A DNA stretch of 64,000 nt, taken from CALLPQ01 sp039819545. GTDB lineage: Bacteria > Pseudomonadota > Alphaproteobacteria > Caulobacterales > Parvularculaceae. Where the stretch lies: assembly GCA_039819545.1 (NCBI GenBank), contig JBCBRS010000001.1, positions 1 to 64,000 on the forward strand. Direction: 5' to 3'. Numbering within the stretch: position 1 is the first letter of the stretch; every line of letters begins with the position of its first letter. Shown here piece by piece: positions 17,019 through 26,166 of this stretch. The notes under the pieces are model-generated. The model saw only the letters and a program-made list of their open reading frames with translations. It was not told the DNA's origin and searched no databases. A program made the translations under genes and the position numbers.

Positions 17019-18218
17019 TCAGGGATCGCGCTGGGTGCGGGTCCATGTTTTGGTGGACCGGCGTCCCTCGCGGCCGTGGATTTTTGTTTTATTCAGAATA
17101 AATCCGGGTACCCCGCGCAGGGCCGCCGCGGGCAGGACGTTGCGGCCATGACGGGCCCAGACGATCGCCACGATGACGAGCAGTCCAATCAAACCGACGC
17201 TAGCGAGGATTGCCGGGAAAACGATACCGGTGAGCACCATGAGGCTCGTCAAGGCCACCAGCACGACGAGGCCGCTGATGAGTAGGACAAGCGGTGGAAT
17301 GGCAATATCAAAGGCCAGCGCCGTCAGCCGCAGATCGCCCTGACGCAGCCCGGCAAGGGCCAGCCCCATGGCCTCGCGCTTTGCCACGGCAAGAGCACCA
17401 TGTTCCCAGCGGGCGCGCTGCGTGGTCGCGGCGCGATCGGTGGCGGGCAATGTGCTGGTAACAACGGCATTTTCCACCAGCACCGGCGCATACCCCCGGC
17501 GCACCAGATGGACCGTCAGGCCCAAATCCTCAACAATGTCGCCCGTGCCCTCAAAATGATCCCGCAACACAGGGTAAGGGAACGCCATGCCGCTGCCGGT
17601 CAGGCGGGTCACGTCAAACAGCCGAAAAAGGCCACGCATCCGGATCTTGTTCATCACGAGCCAGGCAAAGGCCGCGATCGACTGCCCGGGTGTCGCCGGT
17701 GTTGGTGCATCCATCAGGTAGAGCGCCTGTGCTGGTCTGCCGAGATGGTCCGCAGCCTGAATAATTCTCTCGAGACAACGCTCGCCGAGAAGACAGTCGG
17801 CATCCACGAAAACCACAATATCGACCGGACGCTCGCGCAGGGCATCGAGCCCGAAGGCCAGTGCATAGCCTTTACCGCGCTGATCTGTATTCTGGCGTTC
17901 CAAAACATCAGTATTGGAGTGGCCGTCGAAAATCTGGTGTGACTTTTCCGCAGTCTCGTCGGTGCAATTGTCGGCAACAACGATCAGGCGCATGGTCTCA
18001 CGCCGCTGGGCGAGCAGGGCTCGCAGGGTTGGCTCAATGGTCCCCGCCTCATTATGGGCGGGGACGATGATGGCAACGGTGCCCGCAAAAGAACGGCGCA
18101 TTGCGCTTGCGCCGGTCTCTTCGGTCCGCTGGCCCATGCCGCCCAAACACTCCACCACAAAGAAAGCTGCTGGCACCAAGGCGGCCAGAACAAGGAGTGA
18201 CAGGAAAAACGAAAACAC
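17019..18218 (-). CDS. Membrane glycosyltransferase, family 2
   Basis: A GT2 enzyme of about 399 residues for polysaccharide synthesis. It begins with a membrane helix (FSFFLSLLVLAALVPAAFF), then the GT-A domain: VAIIVPAHNEAGTI for nucleotide-sugar binding, FVDADC as the metal-binding DxD, a later GDIVEDLGLTV acidic motif and QRARW, the QxxRW motif of processive synthases. Two or more C-terminal helices follow (IPPLVLLISGLVVLVALTSL, FPAILASVGLIGLLVIVAIV). I chose GTG 18218, just after the stop of the upstream gene; an in-frame GTG at 18257 would overlap that gene. It is the last gene of the minus-strand arm of the polysaccharide locus. The sugar is unknown. Confidence 0.86.
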   Translation of the reverse strand: MFSFFLSLLVLAALVPAAFFVVECLGGMGQRTEETGASAMRRSFAGTVAIIVPAHNEAGTIEPTLRALLAQRRETMRLIVVADNCTDETAEKSHQIFDGHSNTDVLERQNTDQRGKGYALAFGLDALRERPVDIVVFVDADCLLGERCLERIIQAADHLGRPAQALYLMDAPTPATPGQSIAAFAWLVMNKIRMRGLFRLFDVTRLTGSGMAFPYPVLRDHFEGTGDIVEDLGLTVHLVRRGYAPVLVENAVVTSTLPATDRAATTQRARWEHGALAVAKREAMGLALAGLRQGDLRLTALAFDIAIPPLVLLISGLVVLVALTSLMVLTGIVFPAILASVGLIGLLVIVAIVWARHGRNVLPAAALRGVPGFILNKTKIHGREGRRSTKTWTRTQRDP

Positions 18219-18223
18219 AGGTC

Positions 18224-20557
18224 CTACGCCTCGGTTTTCAGTTGCCGCCGACGCCACCGATAAAACGTCAGTATGCCAATGAAAGATGGAAAGAAGGCCA
18301 GTGTACGCGAGGCTGCAAGCCTTAAAGACGGTGCCGGATCATCGCGGTTTGCAAATCGGTCGTAGAGCGCGCGGGCGAGATAAAGCAGCACCACACCCAT
18401 TACCACCGCCAACCCCCACAAGATCGGGATGCCAATGGGCACAACGTAATACGTAAAGCCGGTGATTGCCGCCGCCGCCATTAGAGTAACAACCGGGATA
18501 CCAAAACCCCAAAGGATGGCGTCGCGCGTTTCGGCGACCTTGAACCGCTCCGGCGGTGCCCCGTGGAGCGCCGCTGAAAAAGCGTTGTTAAAGCCGGTCT
18601 GCCGGTGTTGCCGCCACCAGCCCGCTACGCTCTTTTTTTTTTGCGTCGATGTGGCCATCGGCACATCGACGCGTCCCACATGGTGCCCCCGCCCGCGGGT
18701 GCGTAAACAAAAATCCTGAATATCGGCGGTCATCAGGTCGCCGCGAAACCCGCCAAGCTCAACAAAATTCTTTACACGCATTAAAACGCTGTCGCCGGTC
18801 GCCCTGATCTCTTTGACCTCGGGTGCGCCGTTCCCGGGTTTGGCTTCGCCATCGCGGGTCAGACCTTCCAGAACCGCAAGTTCCGGTCGCCGCGCCATGA
18901 TCTCGCTGGCAATACGCAGCCATTGGGGGTGCAAGACGGCATCGCCGTCGAGAAACTGAACATAGTCAAGGTCATCAGCAAGCTTGCGCAATTGCCGGAA
19001 CCCGGCGTTGCGCGATCGTGCGGGCGGCGTTTCATTTTCGCCGCGCATTTTCACAACGATGGCACCGGCAGCGCGGGCTGCCTCGCCGGGCGCGCTGTCC
19101 CCGCTATAGGTCACAAAGACGACGGGGTGATCGCCAAGGGCCTTAATGGTTTCAAGCGGTGCACCTTGTCCAGGTTTTTCAAGGATCACAAAGCCCAGCG
19201 GCGGCAAGTCTGCTCGTGGTGGTTCGGGGGGAAGTTCGGCGGATGATCCAGGGTGTGGTATGGGCGCCCCGATGGCCGCTTGCAAATCCCCTTCGGAGGA
19301 AGCAGCTCGCTTTTCCGCAGTAAAAAGTGCGTTGACGGCTTCTTCAGGCCGGATGGTCGGGGCGCTCGCCCCATTGGATTTTTCTCTTGCAGGCTCCGGC
19401 AAGGGAGAAACGGGGGGCGCGTCGGGGCGCGCGGCTGGGGGCGATTTGGGGGCCGCGCGCGGTACATTCTCTGCGCGTGCGGCGTTGTTCACAGTCTCAG
19501 AAGCGGTCTTACCGGGGGTGTCGTCTCCTTTGTAGCCACCGGCGCCGTTACTGACCTCCTTCAGGTATGGGGCCTCGCGCGGTATCTGATGGTCACTGAC
19601 CTCGCCCACGGCGGCTAGGTCCTCAATGTCCGGCGGTAAGCTTTCGTCCGTAAACGTATCACCAGCGGCACTGGCCTTGCGACTGGCATGGTGCTGTTCA
19701 TAAGCGGGAACCGGCGCACCGCCGCTGTCTTCAATCCGCGGCAAGCCAAAGACACCAAAATTCTTCTTATCGTCAACGACCGTGGCGACCGTCGCTTCGC
19801 TGATCGTCTCCTCCTGTGCAGAGAAGGCGTAAACCAGCGCCGTGTCGGCGAGGACATTGATCACCCGGGGCACACCGCGCGAATGTTTCGCAACGAGCGC
19901 TTTTGCCTCATTGGAAAAAATAGGTCGCCCGGCGCCGGCAACGCGCATGCGCGTATCGATATACGCATGCACTTCTTCGGGGGTGAGCGGCGTCAGGTGA
20001 AAGTCCGACCCAATCCGCTGGGTCAATTGCAGCATGTCAGGATGGTTCAGAATTTCCTTCAACTGCGGTTGGCCCACAAGGATCAACTGCAACAGCTGAT
20101 CACTGCCCGCATTGATGTTCGACAGCATTCGAATTTCTTCCAGCATGTCGCTGGAAAGGTTCTGTGCCTCATCAATGATCAGGACGCAGCGCCGACCTTT
20201 GGAATATTCGCTGATAAAAAAGGTCTGCAGCTGCTGGAATAATTCCACATGGGATTTGTTGGAAAAGGGTTGATTGAACCCCATCAGGACCCAGGATAAC
20301 AGATTGCCTCGATCGGGCTGAATATTCGACAGAAGCGCAATCGTATGCGTATCGGTCAACTGGTCAAGCAGGCGGTGGACCAGCGTTGTCTTGCCACAAC
20401 CAACCCCGCCGGTAATTACCGAAATACCCGCATTGTTCAGTACACCATATTCCAGCATGGCATAGGCAAGACGGTGGTTACGGCCCCAGAACATAAAGGC
20501 CGGGTCGGGCTGGATGGAAAATGGCTTTTCCGTGAGATCGAAGAATTGTTCGTACAT
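18224..20557 (-). CDS. Fusion of ExeA-like AAA ATPase and GT2 glycosyltransferase
   Basis: A 777-residue protein starting at ATG 20557. Residues 1-270 are an ExeA/XrtA-associated type ATPase: FFDLTEKPFSIQPDP at the start, Walker A GGVGCGKTT at 50-58 and Walker B CVLIIDEAQN at about 123-132. Residues 270-440 are a Pro/Ala-rich, low-complexity linker. From about 450 a glycosyltransferase-like domain follows (VVFVTYSGDSAP, then YVQFLDGDAVLHPQWL as DxD-type motif, then LGGFRGDLMTADIQDFCLR), and two membrane helices are near 689-745. The two parts are in one frame with no stop. In exosortase loci the ATPase is normally a separate protein. It lies between the TPR lipoprotein gene and a second GT2 gene. 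Confidence 0.85.
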   Translation of the reverse strand: MYEQFFDLTEKPFSIQPDPAFMFWGRNHRLAYAMLEYGVLNNAGISVITGGVGCGKTTLVHRLLDQLTDTHTIALLSNIQPDRGNLLSWVLMGFNQPFSNKSHVELFQQLQTFFISEYSKGRRCVLIIDEAQNLSSDMLEEIRMLSNINAGSDQLLQLILVGQPQLKEILNHPDMLQLTQRIGSDFHLTPLTPEEVHAYIDTRMRVAGAGRPIFSNEAKALVAKHSRGVPRVINVLADTALVYAFSAQEETISEATVATVVDDKKNFGVFGLPRIEDSGGAPVPAYEQHHASRKASAAGDTFTDESLPPDIEDLAAVGEVSDHQIPREAPYLKEVSNGAGGYKGDDTPGKTASETVNNAARAENVPRAAPKSPPAARPDAPPVSPLPEPAREKSNGASAPTIRPEEAVNALFTAEKRAASSEGDLQAAIGAPIPHPGSSAELPPEPPRADLPPLGFVILEKPGQGAPLETIKALGDHPVVFVTYSGDSAPGEAARAAGAIVVKMRGENETPPARSRNAGFRQLRKLADDLDYVQFLDGDAVLHPQWLRIASEIMARRPELAVLEGLTRDGEAKPGNGAPEVKEIRATGDSVLMRVKNFVELGGFRGDLMTADIQDFCLRTRGRGHHVGRVDVPMATSTQKKKSVAGWWRQHRQTGFNNAFSAALHGAPPERFKVAETRDAILWGFGIPVVTLMAAAAITGFTYYVVPIGIPILWGLAVVMGVVLLYLARALYDRFANRDDPAPSLRLAASRTLAFFPSFIGILTFYRWRRRQLKTEA

Positions 20558-20648
20558 TGTCGCGTTCGTTCGGCAACCGGCGGCCCTTAGGTCAAACAGA
20601 CCGATTGCCGGTTGGTGGTCTTTATTGGGCGTTGTTTGCCGGCGATGA

Positions 20649-23057
20649 TCAGGCCTGTCGCAAGAGATCGCGCACTTTATCGGCATGGCGGAAGCGTTTG
20701 CCGCCAAGGTCGAGGGATTTCTCCAACTGGGCACGCGCCCCTTCCTTGTCACCGAGCGTTAACAGCGTTGCCCCCAGATGATAGCGCAGTGTTGCCGCAT
20801 TGGGATAGTTTTCAATCGCGCGCTTGAGAATTTCCGCGGCCTGTTCTGGTTGTCCGGCTTTGTAGTAGGCCCAGCCCACCGTATCCTGAAAATCGGGATT
20901 CGGAATATCGCGCAGCGTCTGCGCAACCTCAATGGCGCGCGAAAGGCTTTGCTGGTCTTCTTTGAAGTCCGAGATCAGGCTCACATAGTTGTTGGCAACA
21001 AGGCGGTCATCGGGGCGACGGCTGAGGAGGTTTTCATAGACAACGATGGCCTCGTCAAAGCGTTGCTCATTCATCAGAATGTCGGCTTCAAAGATTTTCA
21101 GGCCGTAGTTTTTGGGAAATTTCTCAAGCCCGGCATTGATCAGGGCAAAGGCTTCGGGGCGGCGTCCGCTGCGCAGATAATACCGATAAAGAAGGTCGTA
21201 AGCCTCCACCCGCTCCGGCGCGACGCGTAAGGATTCGTTCAGGGCCGATTCAGCATCGTCGAGCTTGTTTTCAGAAAAATAGACCCGGGCAAGCAGGATG
21301 CGCGCATCGTAATTGTCGGGATCATTGGCAATCATCTCCTTCAGGAGCGTGCGTGCATCCTCGTTGCGGCCTTCTTCGATATAGGCACTGATCAGCGTCG
21401 TTAGCGGTTGCGCGCTCAGCGGTTGGGCTTCATTGGCCGTACTCAACTGGTCAATGGCGCTCTTGTAATCGCCCCGTCCAATGGCAGCTGTCCCAATAAT
21501 CTGGTTGATGGTGGTATCGCCTGCATTGGCTTTTTCTTTCAACAGGCTGGCCACTTCCTCCGCACCCTGCCAGTCGCGCAAGGACAAACGCGTTGCTGCA
21601 AGGAGCCGTAATCCTTCCACATTATTAGGTGATTTTGACAGCGATTCCGAAAGCGCCCGCTCGGCCCGCTGCAGACCATTATTACGGATAAGGAATTGCG
21701 CGAAGGCATTGGTGACGAGCGGGTCAGCGTTCGACTTTTCAAAGGCAAGGGTCAGCCGTTGGTCGGCGAGTTCGGTATCGCCAATCTGTTCAAACGCCGT
21801 ACTCAATAAAACGAGCGCGTTGGTGTCATCGGGGCTACTGCCCAGAACCGTCCGTAGGTCAATGATCGCGTCTTCATATTGCTGGTCTTCGAGCAGTAGG
21901 GCAGCGCGTTTTGTCAGCGCACCGGTATTGCCGCTATCCTCGGCAAGGACCTCATCGATCAACGCGCGGGCATCTTTACGGCGGTTGCGGGTAATGTGGA
22001 GACCGGCCAGCGCAACCTTGGCACGGTTTCGTAACGCGTCATCTTTACGCTCAGTGGCATAGCCGTTGTAGATTGCTTCGGCTTCGTCATATTTTTTTTC
22101 AGCGATCTGAAAATCAGCGAACGCAAACTGCAATTCCACATCGTCAGGATCAGCGGTGATAAAGTCGCGGAACGTGGCTTCCGCTTTTTCCGCGCCGTCA
22201 AGCTGGTAATCAAGACGCACAAGGTTGACGCGGTTATCAAGATTGCCGGGCGTCATCTCCGCCACGGCCTCCAGCGGCGCACGGGCCTCAGCGGCACGCC
22301 CCGCGCGAACGAGATATCGTGCATAGGTGGCCCGGTAAGACGGATCGTCCGGGTTCGACGCAATCAGCGACTGAAAGACATCGTCGACTTCGTCTTCGCG
22401 GCCAAGCTTGCCCAAAAGCTCAATCTTCATAAGCTTAAGCAGGGTGTTGTCTTCGTTCGCGGACAAACCCTTGTTCACCTGCGCCAGAGCATCGTTGATG
22501 CGGTCGTCGCGGACAAGATCAGCAACGATCAGCGAGACGGCATTGCGGTTGGTTGGTTCTTTTTCAAGGATATCGCGCGCCATTTCCACGGCGCGGGAGC
22601 GATTGCCCACTTTGTAAAAAACACTCGCCTTCAGGGCCTGGGCATCCAGATTGTCCGGGTCAACGGCCAGAGCCTTTTCGGCTGTGGCTTCAGCTTCGGT
22701 TTCGTCACTGGCCAGCAGATAGATATTACCCATCTTCACAAGGGCTTCGATATTGTCAGGCTGCAGACGAACAAAGCGCTGCAGGAGGCCGAACATATTC
22801 TGGTATTCGCGGTTCTGTTCCGCGATGTCGATCAGCCCTTCCAGCGCAGGCAGATGGGTTTCATCAATGGTGAGCGCATTGCGGAACTCAATCCCCGCGC
22901 GCACGGTGTCACCATCCTCCAGATACGCCAGCCCGCTATTGGTGAATTTTTCCATGCGCTGTTCGGGCGAGGAGCAAGCCGTCAGGGCGGTGCCCAACAT
23001 CAAAACCGCAGCAAAAGCGGAAAGTCGGCGGGCGGGGGAAAAAACGGGTCGGCGCAT
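20649..23057 (-). CDS. TPR-repeat lipoprotein, PrsT-like
   Basis: An 802-residue protein with a lipoprotein signal (LGTALTAC, Cys 28), then an almost continuous array of tetratricopeptide repeats to the C terminus, recognisable by recurring A-x-x-P-x-N/D and A-L-x-x-A patterns (for example AEKALAVDPDNLDAQALKA). Length and architecture fit the TPR protein PrsT of exosortase (XrtA/PEP-CTERM) polysaccharide clusters, thought to be a periplasmic scaffold for export. It is the first gene of the minus-strand arm and is divergent from the chain-length determinant gene. No exosortase or PEP-CTERM protein was seen in the window, so the PrsT label is by similarity and context. Confidence 0.82.
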   Translation of the reverse strand: MRRPVFSPARRLSAFAAVLMLGTALTACSSPEQRMEKFTNSGLAYLEDGDTVRAGIEFRNALTIDETHLPALEGLIDIAEQNREYQNMFGLLQRFVRLQPDNIEALVKMGNIYLLASDETEAEATAEKALAVDPDNLDAQALKASVFYKVGNRSRAVEMARDILEKEPTNRNAVSLIVADLVRDDRINDALAQVNKGLSANEDNTLLKLMKIELLGKLGREDEVDDVFQSLIASNPDDPSYRATYARYLVRAGRAAEARAPLEAVAEMTPGNLDNRVNLVRLDYQLDGAEKAEATFRDFITADPDDVELQFAFADFQIAEKKYDEAEAIYNGYATERKDDALRNRAKVALAGLHITRNRRKDARALIDEVLAEDSGNTGALTKRAALLLEDQQYEDAIIDLRTVLGSSPDDTNALVLLSTAFEQIGDTELADQRLTLAFEKSNADPLVTNAFAQFLIRNNGLQRAERALSESLSKSPNNVEGLRLLAATRLSLRDWQGAEEVASLLKEKANAGDTTINQIIGTAAIGRGDYKSAIDQLSTANEAQPLSAQPLTTLISAYIEEGRNEDARTLLKEMIANDPDNYDARILLARVYFSENKLDDAESALNESLRVAPERVEAYDLLYRYYLRSGRRPEAFALINAGLEKFPKNYGLKIFEADILMNEQRFDEAIVVYENLLSRRPDDRLVANNYVSLISDFKEDQQSLSRAIEVAQTLRDIPNPDFQDTVGWAYYKAGQPEQAAEILKRAIENYPNAATLRYHLGATLLTLGDKEGARAQLEKSLDLGGKRFRHADKVRDLLRQA

Positions 23058-23379
23058 GACTAATCCTCATACAATATCGGGGGTGGGCCTGTCGGGCCCG
23101 CGCGCACCAGGTGGCGTTAGGGTTGGTGGTCTAGCCCCGCTTGGGCCTTACCACCGTTTAGGGTGGCTAGCATTATTGGATTTGTTCATAAAGCCAAAAG
23201 GTTCAAGCCTTTCGCAGCCCCTATTAACGACTGGCGTGCCGTCTTCATGATAAGACTGCCGGGCACCCGCGGGATTAGGCATGGTATCTCGTGTGCAGCG
23301 CAGTATAACGGCAATGATCTGAGAAGACCCGCCACGGTTTTGGGCTGGTTAAGAGGTTATGTGAAGGAAGCGAGTGCGA
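23058..23379. promoter_or_regulatory. Divergent control region of the polysaccharide locus
   Basis: A gap of about 320 bp between the TPR lipoprotein gene (minus) and the chain-length determinant gene (plus). It must hold promoters for both arms. A GGTGGT...ACCACC inverted repeat (about 23124-23154) and a GGGCC-TGTC-GGGCC hairpin are visible. I could not assign -35/-10 boxes with confidence. Confidence 0.45.
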
Positions 23380-25071
23380 ATGGGAAACGATTTTACACTT
23401 GAAGATATCCAAATCATCCTACGGCGGCGCCTTGTTTACCTCATGGTGCCGATTATCGTTTTAATCCCGCTTTTGATCATCGGGGTGTTGTTGCTCCCTG
23501 CGCGTTACACTGCCGAAGGGATCATGCTCATCGAATCCCCGCAAATCTCCGAAACGCTTGTCCAAGGCACAGGCGCGACCCGGGCGCTGGAGCGTATTGA
23601 GGTGACCCGCCAGCGTATCCGTACCCGCCCACAATTGCTTGATATTGCTGACCAGACAGCGCTTTTTTCCGAACGCTCAAGGTTGTCCGAAACCAAAAAA
23701 GTCAAGCGCATGCAAAAGCGCATGAAGGTAAAGCCAATCACCAGCCGGTTCGTGACCAATACGTCTGGCCGCGATACCCTGGCGTTTTCGGTTGCCTATA
23801 CCGATCCGTCGCCAATCAAGGCCATGAAGGTCGCCAATGAGCTGATCAACCGGTTTGAGCGCGAAGACAGTAAACGCACCACCACAGAGACCTCCAATAC
23901 GACCGAATTTTTTGAGCGCGAGGTTGAGGAAAAATCCGGCGCGCTGCGCGCATTGCAGGATGAGATTGCCACCTTCAAGGCCGAAAATGACGGGAGTTTG
24001 CCCGAGCAGCTTGATCTGCATTCGCGCCAGTTGGAGCGGTATATCCAGCAATTGGGTGGCCTGGATAATCAGCTTTCCTCCATTGAGGAGGACAAGCGGT
24101 TCGTTGAATCCCAAATTGCCAGCATTGCGTCGGGCGGAGGGAGTGAGAATAGCCCCGAAACACTCCTGATCTCAAAGAAGGCTCAATTGGGAGAATTGCG
24201 CTCGCGCTATACCAACGCGCACCCCGAGGTGAAGGCCCTGCGCGCTGAAATCCAAGCGTTGGAACGCCAGCTGTCACCGGGCCGGGAATTGCAGCGGTTG
24301 CAGCGCCAAGTTGACGAGGCGGAAGAAAAGCTCGCCCAGGCCCTGCGTGATGGCGCCGAGCCGGAAATTATCCGCGATCTTGAGGATCAGGTTTCGCTCT
24401 ATGCCGATCAGTTTGTGCGTAAAGCCACCAACAGTGCAGGCCTCTCCAGCCAGGCCCAGACCTATATCCTGCAAAGCCGTCTGACATCGCTGCAAAACCG
24501 CACCCGAGCCGTCAATGAACGACGTGACCAACTACAGGCCCGCATCGACGATCTGGAAGCGCGGATCAACCGGACACCCGCGGTGGAAAGCCAGCTTCTC
24601 GACCTGCTGCGCGACCGGAAATTTACCGAAGACGAGCTTGAAAAAGCACGGCTGCGCGTCTCCCAAGCAACCACTAGCGAGAATATCCAGGTGGAGGGGC
24701 GCGCCGAGCGGATTACGCAAGTTGAGGCCGCTGCTCTGCCTGAAAAACCGTCGAGCCCCAATCGGCCTGCCTTGATCGCGGTGTCGTTTCTGTTCGCAGG
24801 TCTCGTGGGTGTCCTCACCGCGCTTGCCCGCGAATTTGTCAATGTGACCATCCGGGGCCGCAATCACCTGACCGCGCTTCTGGAAGAGCCTCCTCTTGCC
24901 GTCATTCCCTATATCGAGGGGACAGAGGCCAAGCGTTTCAAGCTACCCTTCTTCTCTGGCGGCCCCAAGGACGGCCAGAAAACACCGCAGGTCGGCACAA
25001 AACCGCCTCGATCAGCCGCTGCGCAGGGCACCATGGGCGACGATGATCTGGGCGCCCTTCCAGCAGAATAA
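23380..25071 (+). CDS. Polysaccharide chain-length determinant (Wzz/GNVR type)
   Basis: A 563-residue polysaccharide co-polymerase. Membrane helix 1 is near residues 16-38 (LVYLMVPIIVLIPLLIIGVL). A long periplasmic coiled-coil region (about 150-400, rich in E, R, Q and L) follows. Helix 2 is near 463-485 (PALIAVSFLFAGLVGVLTAL), preceded by the Pro-rich EKPSSPNRP motif typical of Wzz/GNVR proteins. The cytoplasmic tail of about 80 residues is longer than in simple Wzz. I prefer ATG 23380, because GAAGGAAG is nine bases upstream; GTG 23374 is the alternative. The kinase gene follows on the same strand, which matches the usual Wzz/BY-kinase pairing. Confidence 0.88.
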   Translation: MGNDFTLEDIQIILRRRLVYLMVPIIVLIPLLIIGVLLLPARYTAEGIMLIESPQISETLVQGTGATRALERIEVTRQRIRTRPQLLDIADQTALFSERSRLSETKKVKRMQKRMKVKPITSRFVTNTSGRDTLAFSVAYTDPSPIKAMKVANELINRFEREDSKRTTTETSNTTEFFEREVEEKSGALRALQDEIATFKAENDGSLPEQLDLHSRQLERYIQQLGGLDNQLSSIEEDKRFVESQIASIASGGGSENSPETLLISKKAQLGELRSRYTNAHPEVKALRAEIQALERQLSPGRELQRLQRQVDEAEEKLAQALRDGAEPEIIRDLEDQVSLYADQFVRKATNSAGLSSQAQTYILQSRLTSLQNRTRAVNERRDQLQARIDDLEARINRTPAVESQLLDLLRDRKFTEDELEKARLRVSQATTSENIQVEGRAERITQVEAAALPEKPSSPNRPALIAVSFLFAGLVGVLTALAREFVNVTIRGRNHLTALLEEPPLAVIPYIEGTEAKRFKLPFFSGGPKDGQKTPQVGTKPPRSAAAQGTMGDDDLGALPAE

Positions 25072-25086
25072 GCAGTGACCGCCTCT

Positions 25087-25113
25087 GATCATGTCCTTTT
25101 AAGGGTCATGATC
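25087..25113. repeat. Inverted repeat between wzz-like and kinase genes
   Basis: GATCATG (25087-25093) and CATGATC (25107-25113) are perfect arms 13 bases apart, inside the 77-bp gap. It could be an operator or an mRNA hairpin; there is no T run, so it is not a standard terminator. Confidence 0.5.
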
Positions 25114-25148
25114 TCACTCTAAACGTGACGTAAGAAAGACCCACCGCC

Positions 25149-25964
25149 ATGGACCACATCAGAGCAGCCGTCACGAAGGCCCGGGACACGCGCGCCCGCA
25201 CCACGTCTCCTGCGGGCTTAAAGCCCGGGCAGGTGGACCGCCGGGTCCAGCGTGCCGATGTGGATTTTCAGAGTTTTCAGAAAACGGCCTGCAATTTCGA
25301 GCTTTTTGCGCCAAACCGAATCATCGCCAACGAGCATGATCCCGTCCTCAACGCCTACCGAGTCCTGCGGACTCGGGTGCTCCAGAAAATGGAGGCCGAG
25401 GGGTGGCGAACGATTGCGGTTGTATCGCCGTCACCGTCTGCGGGCAAAACCGTCACCGCGATCAATCTTGCTATCGCGGTCAGTTCCAGCGCGGCGTCGC
25501 GTGTCACCCTCGCTGATTTTGATTTTTACCGGCCCAGCATCTCTCGCTATCTGGGCTTGAACGATCCCGGTTCGATCCTCGACTTTTTCGAGGGCCAGGC
25601 CCCGCTGGATACGCTGGTGCGCCGAACGGACCTGGCCAATCTGATGATACTGGCCAATGAGCGGGTAAGCCGCCGAGGATCTGAGTTCCTGTCATCTACT
25701 GCGGTCACCGCGATATTTGACCGGGCTGTGCAGTCCTACAACTCCCGGATCGTCGTTATGGATACATCGCCGATCCTCGGCTGTGATGATACAATTGCCT
25801 TGTTACCGCAGGTCGACTGCGTGCTTCTCGTAGCGGCAAGCGGGCAGACAAGGGCCGATGAACTCACCGAAGCCAAACGGCTCCTGCGTAATACAAATGT
25901 CGTGGGAACGATTTTGAACAAAGCGCCTTCGGTCTCTGCTGGCTCGAGTTACTACTATTACTAA
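25149..25964 (+). CDS. CpsD/Wzc-type bacterial tyrosine kinase
   Basis: A 271-residue BY-kinase that phosphorylates itself on a tyrosine cluster and controls polysaccharide assembly with its chain-length partner. The N-terminal segment includes EHDPVLNAYRVLRTRV, the interface motif of the family. Walker A is VVSPSPSAGKTVT (about 91-103), Walker A' is TLADFDFYRP, and Walker B is IVVMDTSPI (about 202-210). The protein ends in SSYYYY, the expected C-terminal tyrosine cluster. It is separate from the membrane part, as in CpsC/CpsD pairs. No phosphatase gene is seen nearby. Confidence 0.9.
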   Translation: MDHIRAAVTKARDTRARTTSPAGLKPGQVDRRVQRADVDFQSFQKTACNFELFAPNRIIANEHDPVLNAYRVLRTRVLQKMEAEGWRTIAVVSPSPSAGKTVTAINLAIAVSSSAASRVTLADFDFYRPSISRYLGLNDPGSILDFFEGQAPLDTLVRRTDLANLMILANERVSRRGSEFLSSTAVTAIFDRAVQSYNSRIVVMDTSPILGCDDTIALLPQVDCVLLVAASGQTRADELTEAKRLLRNTNVVGTILNKAPSVSAGSSYYYY

Positions 25965-26037
25965 CGCGCGGAACGCTAGCCACCGCAGCCTCTTGTTGCA
26001 GTGCACAAAAATATTTTGGCTTTCTTGAGCCACAGTC

Positions 26038-26066
26038 TTGAACCTTTGAGTAAACTGCCCAGTATA
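26038..26066 (+). promoter_or_regulatory. Candidate sigma-70 promoter for the RND efflux genes
   Basis: TTGAAC (26038-26043), a 17-base spacer and AGTATA (26061-26066), about 100 bp upstream of the adaptor start in a gap with no gene. The match is moderate and the call is by inspection only. Confidence 0.35.
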
Positions 26067-26166
26067 AAAGCGGAGTGTAGACCAAGGCTCGGGTGGCTCA
26101 GCGAACCAATGACAACCCCCCGCGCGTACCGGTCCTGGGTTAAGGACCGAATTTAAGGACGTGAGC

